Assembly (NCBI RefSeq): GCF_000017545.1
Contig: NC_009718.1
Coordinates: 1 to 64,000 of the forward strand
Direction of reading: 5' to 3'
Length of the DNA stretch: 64,000 nt
Source: Fervidobacterium nodosum Rt17-B1
GTDB taxonomy: Bacteria; Thermotogota; Thermotogae; Thermotogales; Fervidobacteriaceae
Shown piece after piece: positions 27,101 to 34,747 of the stretch. Made by a program: the position numbers and the translations under genes. The notes under the pieces are model-generated. The model did no database searches, was not told the origin of the DNA, and was given only the letters and a program-made list of their open reading frames with translations. The number at the start of each line of letters is the position of its first letter. Within the stretch, counting starts at the first letter, position 1.

Positions 27101-27396
27101 TAATACAACTTACCGAAAACACAACGGTATTGCAGGCGATAATTCAGGCAGGATACTTTGCTCAAAAAGCAGCACCAGCGAGTGTATGGCTTTACAAAGG
27201 TGGAGTGAATGGGAAACCTGTTAAAGTCAATTTGAGTGCAGCTATTTCAGGTGGCACACTAACGGACAATCCGATAGTTGAACCTGGTGATGTGATATAC
27301 GTCCCATCAGACATATTCAAGAGCGCGCTTGAATGGATACCAATTATAAATAATCTTATAACTTTCTATAACAACGTTAGCGGATTATTTAAATAA
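24184..27396 (+). CDS. Giant polysaccharide-export protein with about twelve SLBB-like repeats
   Basis: A 1070-residue exported protein, about three times the length of Wza-type exporters. A signal peptide (about 1-19, no lipobox) is followed by a polysaccharide export domain (YKVRVGDTIAIEVFNQ; about 20-100). The rest is a tandem array of SLBB-like units of about 80-95 residues, each with a V-Y-x-x-G opening, a YDEPKTL-like turn and an LLxKIGGI helix. I count about twelve by eye; the last (VLGEVNKPGIIQL to DVIYVPSD) is the most canonical. ATG at 24184 follows GGGGAGG. The Wzz-like gene follows by 38 bases. It probably forms an extended periplasmic conduit. Confidence 0.85.
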   Translation: MKKSLLACLVILLVVSVFAYKVRVGDTIAIEVFNQPSLSRTVEVANDGTIAYPFAGNIKVEGKTVDEIKTLIEPYVKNILKDPIITVYVVRYAPMNIYIQGVLNRVFDISLIPNLTLSKLFSYLSIDKNSPIDFSNITVTRDGKSTKFDMIPYFYEGKITNDIVLRESDIIYFPPFKYDMPIQVTGAYTLLTPYEPGMTLKYLLIKLGVIDKTIAKIESSVLTVDGKSQTVNLEDVIAGKVDYKLSAGASLYIPKRQERFVYVVGFVPSSGIKTFSVEEDMNLALALAKAGGISKENEKWVEKIRITSPNGKVEDYHPAILSNASLVKLEIGSIVEVIKYQEFKVYLKGDISTGIIVFQPDESKTLEVLLTKIGGIKTSEYKWIESVKVNNKAVDISKASEIILNNNDVVEIRRYPEFKVYLTGDFKTGIITFEPDEPKTLSGLLTKIGGIQTDQIKWIQSIKINDKEVDFNNLDKYILSNNDVVNIKKYPEFYVYVQGLANIKGKVYFEPQEAKTLKLLIAKVGLPSEDVENEGKAIINNNQELNLKDVIYNNKDYELSLGDIIQIVYEPFVVNTIGTNAGVIQLSYKEPRTLAYLVKKLGISQPESIDSITLIRNGKEINYSVNEIIYEKVNVPLEKYDTVVVKRAENNAVYLTGDVSAYVTFDYNEPITIQKILAKVGLNDLRRIDKITLGDKEIDLRENKIIDKGSILNVSLKRPLFVTAMGYIKTTGRVQFDYYETPDLKTLFAKLGGLVIGPELYYTSDKVVVMRDGKVLAQYDAEKIYKGIENAMLEDGDFVYVTTKEPNYVYVFGKGVQNGLVKFNASEEFDLRTLISKIGGIKEGISNKINIIVNGEIKTIQWTELTNIQLENGAILTFDVDRENYIYLITADGKPNMIYSDKAITLYELLTKFGVNKNYRKLELLSGTEKSTIELKDISQARSYNIKPGDVVRILDTPENFAYVLGEVNKPGIIQLTENTTVLQAIIQAGYFAQKAAPASVWLYKGGVNGKPVKVNLSAAISGGTLTDNPIVEPGDVIYVPSDIFKSALEWIPIINNLITFYNNVSGLFK

Positions 27397-27433
27397 TAAA
27401 TTATAAAAAAGATGATATTGGAGGTATGCAGCT

Positions 27434-29395
27434 ATGAATTTCGAGGAATTTGAAAAGAACAACGAAGAGTTAAATTTGAAGGACATACTTATTATATTTA
27501 AAAGGAGATATAAATTAGGTGTTTTTATATTCTTGATTACAATTTTATTGAGCGCTGTTTATATATTTTTCATAGCTAAACCAGAATACGAAGTCTCGGC
27601 ACTTATAAAAGTTTCAAGTGCTGGTAGTACTACTCAATTAAGTGGAACCGCCGCCTTGATTCTTGGAACATCCAACCCGCAGATTGCTGATGAACAATTT
27701 ATAATGAAAAGTCGACCTGTTCTTTTTAGTGTTATCAAAGAGCAAAATTTGGTAGATTATTTTAGAAAAAAAGTTAAAAATCCGAAAAAAGCACAGAAAA
27801 TAAATGAAGAGTATATTATCACTAAAATACTCGAAAAGAAAATACAAGTAGAAAATGAGAAAAATACATCACTGTTAAGAGTGTCGTTTACTTACACAGA
27901 TAAAGAACTAGCTTGCAAGGTGTTGAATTCACTTATTGATAATTATTTGAAATTTACAAGACAGTTGAATAAAGATGAAAAATCGTACACAAAAGAAATT
28001 TTAGAAAAGAAAATTCCTCTATTGGAGGAGGAAATAAAGCAAATAAGCGATAAGATTCAGAAATTCAAGGAGGAAAAATCTATAGCTCCCACAGTTGAAG
28101 CCGAAGAAATGAGCAAAGGGTTAATAATTTTGTATAATGAATTGTTTGAAGCGGAAGGGAAGGTATTATCTTATGAAAAAACGATAAAATTAGTTGAGAA
28201 TCAAATAAAACAAACAAAGGGGGTAATTTCAGAGTCTTCTTATACACCAGAAAGTAAAGTTATAACAGAACTCCGTGCTAAACTCATTGATTTAAATATT
28301 GAACTTTCGAGTTTGTTACAAACTTACAGTGAGTCCGCACCCGAAGTTCAAAGAGTAAAAGAAATGATTAGAAAGACAGAGGAAGCACTTGAGAAGGAAA
28401 TAAAAGATAAATTAACAAACAAAATTGATAGCAGCGATCCCGTACTTTCAGAACTTTATTCTAACTTAGCGCAAGCACAACTGCAATACGAAATAAGTAA
28501 AGTGCAATATGAAGCTATCAAGAAAAAAATAGATGTTATTGAAACAAATTTAAAAAAATTTCCAGCATATGAACAAGAGTATATAAAATTGCAGAGAGAT
28601 TACACGATTAAACAACAATTGTATTCTCAACTAGTACTTCAATACGAACAATATAAACTCTCCGAAGCAGGCTTGACATCTAAAATTCCAATCGTAGTTG
28701 AAGAACCAATTATACCGGAAAAACCTTCTAAGCCAGATAAAAAACTTGTCCTTGCAGTAAGTGGTGTCCTTGGGATTTTCTTAGGTATACTCGGTATCTT
28801 TCTAAGAGAGGCAAGTGACAAAGTGATAAGGGACGAAGAAGATATTAAAAGATTGTTGGCAATACAGCCTGTGATATTTACTAAGAATGAAATTACAATA
28901 CTTTCAAAGTCAAATAATTCAAATTCAAAATCATTAAAAGAGCTTGCTGTAAAACTTTTTAACGAAAAGGAGCCTAAAATTGTTGGTTTCACAAATGTTT
29001 CGAACGTGGAAGTACAGTTGCCACTTAAATTTGCTGATTATATTTCAAATGCTATGTCAACAGTTTTGATAACAAAAGATAAGAAAGAAAATATATCATC
29101 ATATCAAGTGCATGAAAGCTTGAGTATAATTAGTGAGCCCGCTTTAAAAGGTGTTTTAGTGGGCAAAACAGAAGAAGAATTTTCAAGAAATTTAAACAGT
29201 CTCAAGAAAGAATATGAATTTGTGGTTGTTGAATTACCCAATTACGATGATCCGAATATCTATACTGCAGCAAAACACGTAGATAAAATTGTTGTTTTAA
29301 CAATCAAGGATAACACTAAAAAATATGAATTAATGGATTTAATTATGAAATTTGGAAAAATGGAAAAAGATTTAGTAATTGTTTTGGTAAAGTAA
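27434..29395 (+). CDS. Wzz/BYK-like polysaccharide copolymerase with degenerate kinase domain
   Basis: A 653-residue inner-membrane protein that would control polysaccharide chain length and export. A cytoplasmic N-terminus leads to helix 1 (about 32-52). A Wzz domain, long coiled coils and a YIKLQRDYTIKQQLYSQL segment before helix 2 (about 435-455) follow. The C-terminal cytoplasmic part aligns with bacterial tyrosine kinases: KIVGFTNVSNVEVQLP stands where Walker A should be, and YEFVVVELPNYDDP where Walker B should be. The GKS/T residues are absent and there is no C-terminal tyrosine cluster, so it is a pseudokinase. It pairs with the SLBB gene. Confidence 0.85.
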   Translation: MNFEEFEKNNEELNLKDILIIFKRRYKLGVFIFLITILLSAVYIFFIAKPEYEVSALIKVSSAGSTTQLSGTAALILGTSNPQIADEQFIMKSRPVLFSVIKEQNLVDYFRKKVKNPKKAQKINEEYIITKILEKKIQVENEKNTSLLRVSFTYTDKELACKVLNSLIDNYLKFTRQLNKDEKSYTKEILEKKIPLLEEEIKQISDKIQKFKEEKSIAPTVEAEEMSKGLIILYNELFEAEGKVLSYEKTIKLVENQIKQTKGVISESSYTPESKVITELRAKLIDLNIELSSLLQTYSESAPEVQRVKEMIRKTEEALEKEIKDKLTNKIDSSDPVLSELYSNLAQAQLQYEISKVQYEAIKKKIDVIETNLKKFPAYEQEYIKLQRDYTIKQQLYSQLVLQYEQYKLSEAGLTSKIPIVVEEPIIPEKPSKPDKKLVLAVSGVLGIFLGILGIFLREASDKVIRDEEDIKRLLAIQPVIFTKNEITILSKSNNSNSKSLKELAVKLFNEKEPKIVGFTNVSNVEVQLPLKFADYISNAMSTVLITKDKKENISSYQVHESLSIISEPALKGVLVGKTEEEFSRNLNSLKKEYEFVVVELPNYDDPNIYTAAKHVDKIVVLTIKDNTKKYELMDLIMKFGKMEKDLVIVLVK

Positions 29396-29412
29396 AACAT
29401 AACCTTATAAAA

Positions 29413-29446
29413 AAGGCTTCGGTATTTTACCGAAGCCTTGTTTTTT
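29413..29446. terminator. Terminator after the Wzz-like gene
   Basis: AAGGCTTCGGTA pairs with TACCGAAGCCTT, followed by a T run. The flanking A run makes it usable in both directions. Confidence 0.87.
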
Positions 29447-29465
29447 ATTTAAACTTTGATTAATT

Positions 29466-31289
29466 TTATTCATAATTCATTTCTATATACCTATTAGATG
29501 CATTCCATAACATATACTCATTTATTCCTAGATCTTTTAGTGCTTTAATTTGTTTTCTAATTTCACTTTCTCCGTAAGTTATATGTCCTTTAACCCACGT
29601 AGCTGTAAAAGCTTGAATCCAGGGGCGTATCTTTGCAGGAGACGGAAGGTATCTATTTCTAATTACACCACCTAACACAGAATTATATACAGTTTCATAC
29701 GGATATGCGTCTGGAACTGGTAATTTGAAAGAACCATTCGCGTAATGGCTTGGATAAACCATTGGACAAATATAATCTACAACGTTCGATATAAGTTCCC
29801 ATTGTTGGCCTATTCCAAGGTCATCAACAACATTTGGAACAAGTCCAAATATGTCTGCGGCTAGTGGTATATTGTAGCTTGAAAGCTCAATTTTTGATTT
29901 AAGCAAGAATTTATATATAGCTTCGAACATTGTTTCATTTCTTTGATTTCTCAAATCTACCTTGTTGCGAAGTTCCTTTGATATTTCCGGGAATCTAACG
30001 TAATCATATTGTATCTCGTCAAAACCTATTTCTGCTGCCTCTTTTGCCACTTCTATATTGTAATTCCATAACTCTCTATCGTAAGCTGAAGCCCATGGAA
30101 TTTTGTAAATACCAGTGTATAATTCTCCTGTATCTTTATATATAATTGCCTTGTCTTTATGAGTACGAGCATAAGTAGGGTCTTTGAAACACACGATACG
30201 GGCTATCAAATAAATTCCCTCTGCCTTTAGTGTATTTATTATTTCTTTTAATTCTTCTTTTGAATATACGGCGAAATTGTTTGCTGCGGGTGCATGTTTA
30301 TTCGCAGCTTCAGATTTAAATAACAACTGACCATCGTCACCTTTAACGTCAATTACAAAGGCATTAATATTATTTCTTTTCGCAAATCTTAAGTACTTTT
30401 CAAGTAAATTAGACTTTGTGGTTGCTGTAGAGTATGAAATGTAAATACCGCGCACATTTTTTACTCTACCATGTATTTTTTTAATAGGTTCAAACACTAT
30501 ATTGCTAGATGATGGTTTTATATAGCTTGAAATGTTTGTTATAAAAATACTTTTTACCCATCCTTGCTTTTCGGAAGATTCATCATCTGAATATACAATA
30601 CGATTGTATGTTGTATCAGTAGCATTATATTTTTCAAGTACTTTTACGAAAGTTCCGTAACGAATTTTAGCTATCTCTTTTTTAGATTCTGGTGAATCAA
30701 ATAAACTAACATTTCCAGCGTTTATAAATCCCAATTGATTAAGTGATGATATTGTCAAATTATTGTTTTTTTCTGAATATGATAAAATCTTATTAGTTGT
30801 TTCTTGTTCTTCCAATTTTGGTTCCTCATTTTTATTCAGATTATTTTTTTCAACATTTGTAACTTTCGTATCCTCTTTACTGTTCAAATTAACAATATTT
30901 GCGTTGTTTAAATTTGTTGAAGGTGATGATTCCTCTGAAAGCTCAATTTTTATTAGATTATTATTTTTATTGTCGTTTTTGATAAAAGTATTTGTAGCCT
31001 CTGTGTTAGTATTATTAGCATCATCGATAGGAACGGTTAATTGTTCAATTGTTGTTGCAGTTGCAGTTCTTATTTCTTCTTTTTCAAATTTGTTTTCTTT
31101 TTTATTTAGAGTTAAGTTTTCTTTTGATTCTTGATTTTTATTTTCGTTTATCTGCGCTTTCTTGGCAAAAGCTTTTTCCGAAAGAATATTGACTGCTATA
31201 TATGAAAACAGGAGAGCAATTATTACAAGAGAAGTTACAAAAAGAATTATTGCAGTTTTTGCTATTTTTTCGGCATTTATTCTCTTCAT
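29466..31289 (-). CDS. DUF4015 putative glycoside hydrolase with SH3-like domain
   Basis: A 607-residue membrane-anchored protein. One transmembrane helix (about 12-35) is followed by a long Asn/Glu/Lys-rich low-complexity linker. An SH3-like segment (LFDSPESKKEIAKIRYGTFV to GWVKSIF) comes next. The C-terminal 330 residues match the DUF4015 TIM-barrel family: VRGIYISYSTAT, AFVIDVKGDDGQL, GFDEIQYDYVRFP, DYICPMVYPSHYANG and MLWNASN. The Asp and Glu in FDEIQYDYVRF are plausible catalytic residues. ATG at 31289 follows AGAAAGGAAAG; the longer upstream frame runs toward an insertion sequence. That element separates the gene from its apparent promoter at 32918-32946. Confidence 0.82.
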   Translation of the reverse strand: MKRINAEKIAKTAIILFVTSLVIIALLFSYIAVNILSEKAFAKKAQINENKNQESKENLTLNKKENKFEKEEIRTATATTIEQLTVPIDDANNTNTEATNTFIKNDNKNNNLIKIELSEESSPSTNLNNANIVNLNSKEDTKVTNVEKNNLNKNEEPKLEEQETTNKILSYSEKNNNLTISSLNQLGFINAGNVSLFDSPESKKEIAKIRYGTFVKVLEKYNATDTTYNRIVYSDDESSEKQGWVKSIFITNISSYIKPSSSNIVFEPIKKIHGRVKNVRGIYISYSTATTKSNLLEKYLRFAKRNNINAFVIDVKGDDGQLLFKSEAANKHAPAANNFAVYSKEELKEIINTLKAEGIYLIARIVCFKDPTYARTHKDKAIIYKDTGELYTGIYKIPWASAYDRELWNYNIEVAKEAAEIGFDEIQYDYVRFPEISKELRNKVDLRNQRNETMFEAIYKFLLKSKIELSSYNIPLAADIFGLVPNVVDDLGIGQQWELISNVVDYICPMVYPSHYANGSFKLPVPDAYPYETVYNSVLGGVIRNRYLPSPAKIRPWIQAFTATWVKGHITYGESEIRKQIKALKDLGINEYMLWNASNRYIEMNYE

Positions 31290-31402
31290 GGTCAACTTTC
31301 CTTTCTTGCTAAGTTGGTAATTTCTATTGACGATTTTGTACCACTTTTTTTCCTGTTTTTCTTGGTTGGTCTTTTTGAACAAAATAAAAAATTCCCCCCT
31401 TT

Positions 31403-31410
31403 TAAGTTTA
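31403..31410. repeat. 8-bp target duplication, left of ISL3-type element
   Basis: TAAGTTTA, identical to 32893-32900. Confidence 0.9.
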
Positions 31411-31578
31411 GGCTCTTTGTCAAGTAGTGGGGTGGGTATTCTGAATGCCCACCTTTTTAGCTTTTTCAAGCATACATTAAATGTTATTAATGTATATTAT
31501 AGGCAATCAAATCTAAAAAAACTAATACCACTTTTGCCCACTCATATAGTGGGTTTTTAAATATTCAACTTTTTCAAC

Positions 31579-32766
31579 TTATCTACCACAACTGTACAAA
31601 ATCCTCTTCCTGAATCTTTCAAAATTCCTGTATCCAAATCCATTCCTCTTTAGTACCTTTATTTTGTTGTTAAAACCTTCTGTCATACTATTAGTATACG
31701 GAACATCAAATGCATTTACTATCTCCGAAAACCAGCTCCTAAAAACCTTTACACATCTCATAAATTCAGAAAGTCCACTTTGCTCTGCTCTCTCTATCCA
31801 CTTTTTTAATACGAGTCTTGCTTCTTCAGAATTACTGCTCTTTAACACTCTCTTAAATTCTTCTTTGAGTTGATGGGCTTTCCTCAAATCTTGACTATAC
31901 CAAAACATTACTTCTAATTCTTCTCTTTACTCAGGCTCAAGTTCTTCATAATTCTTCAATAATAACTTCCTACTCCTCTTAAAATATCTCCTCAAATTAC
32001 TTCCTAATTCCTTTTGTACCCTTTTCCTCACATTTTCTAAAGCCCAATAAACGTATCGGGTAAAATGAAATTTGTCTATCACTATTTTAGCGTTTTTAAA
32101 ATATGTTTTTGCTACCTCTACAAATGGTCTCCACATATCACAGATAAAATATTTTACTTTATCTCTACCTTTCAGCCTCTTAAAATACTCAATTAAAATA
32201 TTTTGCTTTCTATCTTTCAAAATCTCGATTATTTGCCCTTTTACAGGATCTACAAATATACATTGATATTTTGCTCCACCTGCATTGCCTTTAAACTCGT
32301 CTACACATATTGCTTCAGAAGAAAACTCATCTACAGTTTGACCTGGATTTACTTTATCAAACAATCTCATAACTGTTGTCACTGAAACATTTGTGTGTTT
32401 TGCTATCTCTTTCATACTTGTTAAACTTCCAAGTTGACTTATAATATATGCTGCAAGTCTATTTGTCATCCTTTGAGATTTGCCTAAAAAACTTATGTGT
32501 TCAAAAAACTTCTTCCCACATGCTTTGCAGACATATCTTCTCTTTCTTATAATCAAATATGTTTTCTTGCCCATTATAGGTACGTCTTTTACCTTCTGTG
32601 TGTGATAATCATGTACCTTACTTGTAATATTACCACATTTAGGACATTTGTGGGGCTTTTGTACCTGACTTATGTGAAGTTCTATTTCACTTTCATTCTC
32701 ATTCATTTGGTGAAGAATAATATCTTTCGATTTTAAAAGTTCAGTGATATAATTAGATTTGAGCAC
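31579..32766 (-). pseudogene. ISL3-family transposase, interrupted by one in-frame TAA
   Basis: The transposase has an N-terminal zinc-binding domain (CPKCGNI...CKACGKKF), a helix-turn-helix, and DDE-type segments ICVDEFKG, FICDMWRPFVEVAKTYF and the C-terminal TNSMTEGFNNKIKVLKRNGFGYRNFERF. Together the two open pieces make about 395 residues, the normal ISL3 length. They are in the same frame, separated only by a TAA at 31927-31929 (ELEPE-stop-REELEVMFWY). GTG at 32766 is the apparent start; its Shine-Dalgarno (GGAGG) is 12 bases away and both lie by a strong hairpin. The third DDE acidic residue is on the far side of the stop. Confidence 0.88.
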
Positions 32767-32849
32767 TTATTCTGGATGCCTCCTTTCTTTTTGAGTGTTT
32801 TTTTGTCATAAAACAGTTTTTATTATAGCAGGCATTCAGAATAAGTGCT
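32762..32849 (-). promoter_or_regulatory. Transposase leader inverted repeat and internal promoter
   Basis: Two 20-bp arms (32762-32781 and 32830-32849; 19 of 20 complementary) flank the transposase leader. The GTG start lies inside the proximal arm. A minus-strand extended -10, TGCTATAAT (TATAAT at 32827-32822), lies between the arms. Transcripts from it lack the distal arm, while transcripts from outside carry both. Confidence 0.65.
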
Positions 32850-32892
32850 ATATTTTTTCCTTTTTACCCACCCCAATATTTATTATAGAGCC

Positions 32893-32900
32893 TAAGTTTA
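32893..32900. repeat. 8-bp target duplication, right of ISL3-type element
   Basis: TAAGTTTA, identical to 31403-31410. Confidence 0.9.
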
Positions 32901-32917
32901 TTAAACTAAGCCAAGAA

Positions 32918-32946
32918 ATTATAACATAATTATTTATTGAATGGAA
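32918..32946 (-). promoter_or_regulatory. Probable original promoter of the DUF4015 gene
   Basis: Minus strand TTCCAT (32946-32941), 17-base spacer, TATAAT (32923-32918) with a TGT extension. The predicted start is about 20 bases outside the ISL3 end, so the element now lies between it and the gene. Confidence 0.55.
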
Positions 32947-32984
32947 GATATTTTGATGTTTGAAATTCAAAAAAGAAAAAATAG

Positions 32985-33013
32985 TTGACTTTTTTCATAC
33001 AGGGGTGTATAAT
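32985..33013 (+). promoter_or_regulatory. Promoter of the cold-shock gene
   Basis: TTGACT (32985-32990), 17-base spacer, TATAAT (33008-33013). One of the best consensus matches in the window. Confidence 0.8.
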
Positions 33014-33020
33014 AAATCAA

Positions 33021-33038
33021 CCGCCAAGATTACGGCGG
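33021..33038 (+). promoter_or_regulatory. 5'-UTR hairpin of the cold-shock gene
   Basis: CCGCC pairs with GGCGG around an 8-base loop at the very start of the predicted transcript. It may stabilise the mRNA. Confidence 0.55.
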
Positions 33039-33077
33039 AAAGAAACAAAGAAACTTAGATTTTAGGAGGCGTTTTAC

Positions 33078-33278
33078 ATGAAAGGTACAGTTAAGTGGTT
33101 TGATGCAAAGAAAGGTTACGGTTTTATCACGAAAGAAGACGGCGAGGACATTTTTGTTCACTACAGCGCTATTCAAGCAGAAGGTTACAAAACACTTAAA
33201 GAGGGCGACAAGGTAGAATTTGAAGTTCAAAACGGTCAAAAAGGTCCTCAAGCAGCCAATGTTAAAGTTATAAAGTGA
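33078..33278 (+). CDS. csp: Cold-shock-domain RNA chaperone
   Basis: A 66-residue single cold-shock domain protein that binds single-stranded RNA and DNA. RNP1 ([10 protein letters not shown]) and RNP2 (IFVHYSAI) motifs are intact and the length is standard. A strong promoter, a short 5' hairpin, TAGGAGGCG as Shine-Dalgarno and a terminator make it a self-contained, probably highly expressed gene. Confidence 0.96.
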   Translation: MKGTVKWFDAKKGYGFITKEDGEDIFVHYSAIQAEGYKTLKEGDKVEFEVQNGQKGPQAANVKVIK

Positions 33279-33298
33279 GCCTTGGTCGATAATAATTC

Positions 33299-33325
33299 AG
33301 CCCCCATTATGGGGGCTTTATTTTA
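33299..33325 (+). terminator. Terminator of the cold-shock gene
   Basis: AGCCCCC pairs with GGGGGCT around ATTAT, followed by a T-rich tail. Confidence 0.88.
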
Positions 33326-33344
33326 TTACTATTCTTTTGTTTAG

Positions 33345-33548
33345 TTATTCGCTTTTAGTCTCTGTAGTTGTTTTTTTGCTATCAGTTATATAGAACCCGC
33401 TTCCTTTAAAGACTATTCCTACCCTACTTATTGCTTTTGACATAGAATGTCCACATTTGGTACATGTTATATTTGGCGAGTCGTTTATACCATGAAGGTG
33501 TACTTCTTCGTTCCCACATTTTTGACAAACATATCTGTACATTGGCAT
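33345..33548 (-). CDS. FmdB-type zinc-ribbon protein
   Basis: A 67-residue protein with two CxxC pairs (CQKCG and CTKCG), the putative regulatory zinc-ribbon family (FmdB/CxxC_CxxC_SSSS). It starts MPMYRYVCQKCG, the usual family opening. ATG at 33548 follows AAGGAGGTG; the longer frame upstream is not used. An IS6-type element is inserted immediately upstream of the Shine-Dalgarno, separating it from a promoter at 34652-34680. Function of the family is not well defined. Confidence 0.85.
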   Translation of the reverse strand: MPMYRYVCQKCGNEEVHLHGINDSPNITCTKCGHSMSKAISRVGIVFKGSGFYITDSKKTTTETKSE

Positions 33549-33564
33549 ATATACACACCTCCTT

Positions 33565-33572
33565 AATTTCTC
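33565..33572. repeat. 8-bp target duplication, left of IS6-type copy 1
   Basis: AATTTCTC, identical to 34619-34626. Confidence 0.9.
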
Positions 33573-33629
33573 GATTTTGTTAACCAAAGGTATTGATAAA
33601 TTTCAAAAATCATATTATCTTCTTAAATA

Positions 33630-33669
33630 GGGGACACCCCCCAATATACTCTCAATAAGGAGGTATCCC
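33630..33669 (+). promoter_or_regulatory. Possible leader hairpin of IS6-type transposase, copy 1
   Basis: GGGACACCCCC can pair with GGAGGTATCCC with two mismatches, partly burying the Shine-Dalgarno. The same arrangement is conserved in copy 2 (39309-39348). Confidence 0.4.
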
Positions 33670-33672
33670 GAC

Positions 33673-34611
33673 ATGACTAATGTCCAACTCAAATGCCCTC
33701 ATTGTGGCTCTTCTAACTTCATCAAAAACGGTCATGATAAGTTCAAAAACCAAATCTTCTTTTGCAAAGACTGCAAGCGTTACTTTAAACTTTCTTTCAC
33801 CAAAAAACACAAACTTTTCTCTTTCCCTTACCCTCGTTGTGTTCATTGTAACCATGTCATGGAAATTTACAAAATCCGCCGTTATTTCGTTCGTTTCAGA
33901 TGCAGAAAGTGCAACTTCAAAACTTCTGTTCCACTTTCTCTTCCTCAGCCTGTGCCTTTCAACTTTCATCCTTTCAAATTCTTCCGTTTCCCTATCTATA
34001 TCATTCTCAAAGCTTTCATCTTGTACTTCAAATACAACCTTTCTCTTCGTGCTATTAAAGCTTGCTTGAATATCAATGTCTCTCATGTCGCTATTTACAA
34101 ATGGATTATCAAGTTATCTTCTGTTATTTCGCTTTTTGAGTTTGAGAATGTATTTAAAGTTCACGGTGATGAAACAGTTATTGTATTTCGAGACAAAAAG
34201 TACTATGTGTGGCTATTAGTTGAGCATGGTACGAATTTAATAGTAGCTTGGCATGTATCAAGATATCGTGATATGTCACAAGTTAAGATATTGTTAGATA
34301 AATACTTTAGTCAAAGAAAACAAAACACACAAATAGAGTTAATAACCGATGGACTAAAAGCGTACGAGATAGCAGTAAAACTAAATTTTGATAATGTTGA
34401 GCACAGAGAAGTAAGACTAGGTAAAAACAACGAATGTGAATCGAAATTTTCGTTATTTAAGATGTTTGTTAGAGCGAAAAGGAGCTTCAAGAAATTTAGC
34501 AACATACGGTACTATGTAAATGGTTTTTGTGTAGTAAGGAACCTATGCAAGTTATATGAGAACGAAAATGAGATGATTACAGCTTTAGCTTCCATCATCA
34601 CTACTAGTTAA
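33673..34611 (+). CDS. IS6/IS240-type DDE transposase, copy 1
   Basis: A 312-residue transposase. Two N-terminal zinc-ribbon pairs (CPHCGSSNF, CKDCKRYF and CVHC, CRKC) precede a helix-turn-helix (VSHVAIYKWI). The catalytic core has Asp in VHGDETVIVF, Asp in ELITDGLKAY and Glu in NNECESKFSLFK. It is complete, with no stop codons. AAGGAGGTATCCCGA precedes the ATG. The first half of the coding strand is pyrimidine-rich and the second half purine-rich, unlike neighbouring genes. It is roughly 55 percent identical to copy 2 by eye. Confidence 0.92.
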   Translation: MTNVQLKCPHCGSSNFIKNGHDKFKNQIFFCKDCKRYFKLSFTKKHKLFSFPYPRCVHCNHVMEIYKIRRYFVRFRCRKCNFKTSVPLSLPQPVPFNFHPFKFFRFPIYIILKAFILYFKYNLSLRAIKACLNINVSHVAIYKWIIKLSSVISLFEFENVFKVHGDETVIVFRDKKYYVWLLVEHGTNLIVAWHVSRYRDMSQVKILLDKYFSQRKQNTQIELITDGLKAYEIAVKLNFDNVEHREVRLGKNNECESKFSLFKMFVRAKRSFKKFSNIRYYVNGFCVVRNLCKLYENENEMITALASIITTS

Positions 34612-34618
34612 CAGCATC

Positions 34619-34626
34619 AATTTCTC
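34619..34626. repeat. 8-bp target duplication, right of IS6-type copy 1
   Basis: AATTTCTC, identical to 33565-33572. Confidence 0.9.
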
Positions 34627-34651
34627 CAAGTTTAATTATTTCTTCTATCAA

Positions 34652-34680
34652 ATTATAACAATAAGTGCTTATATTTTCAA
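34652..34680 (-). promoter_or_regulatory. Probable original promoter of the FmdB-type gene
   Basis: Minus strand TTGAAA (34680-34675), 17-base spacer, TATAAT (34657-34652) with a TGT extension. It now points into IS6-type copy 1. Confidence 0.55.
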
Positions 34681-34747
34681 GATTATTCTTAGTTAAATAT
34701 TGTTTAAAATAAAGAAATTAGTGAAACAAATTATAAAACCTAGAATA

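Larger units (their letters stand above)
31411..32892 (-). mobile_element. ISL3-family insertion sequence, 1482 bp
   Basis: Both ends begin GGCTCT and carry imperfect terminal inverted repeats of about 28 bp that share GGGGTGGGTA internally. A perfect 8-bp target duplication TAAGTTTA flanks the element, as expected for ISL3. The single transposase gene on the minus strand is interrupted by an in-frame TAA, so this copy is probably inactive unless helped in trans. It sits in the 5' leader of the DUF4015 gene, in the same orientation. Confidence 0.92.
33573..34618 (+). mobile_element. IS6/IS240-type insertion sequence, copy 1 (1046 bp)
   Basis: The 24-bp ends (33573-33596 and 34595-34618) share GATnnTGTTAAC, then GT..TGA at the inner end, 16 of 24 positions. 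The same ends occur on copy 2. A perfect 8-bp target duplication AATTTCTC flanks the element. The transposase stop codon lies inside the right inverted repeat. Confidence 0.9.

Noticed and set aside
33652-34086. A 144-codon open frame antisense to IS6-type transposase copy 1
   Set aside because: It is a by-product of the pyrimidine-rich coding strand; there is no comparable frame with a start and Shine-Dalgarno in copy 2.
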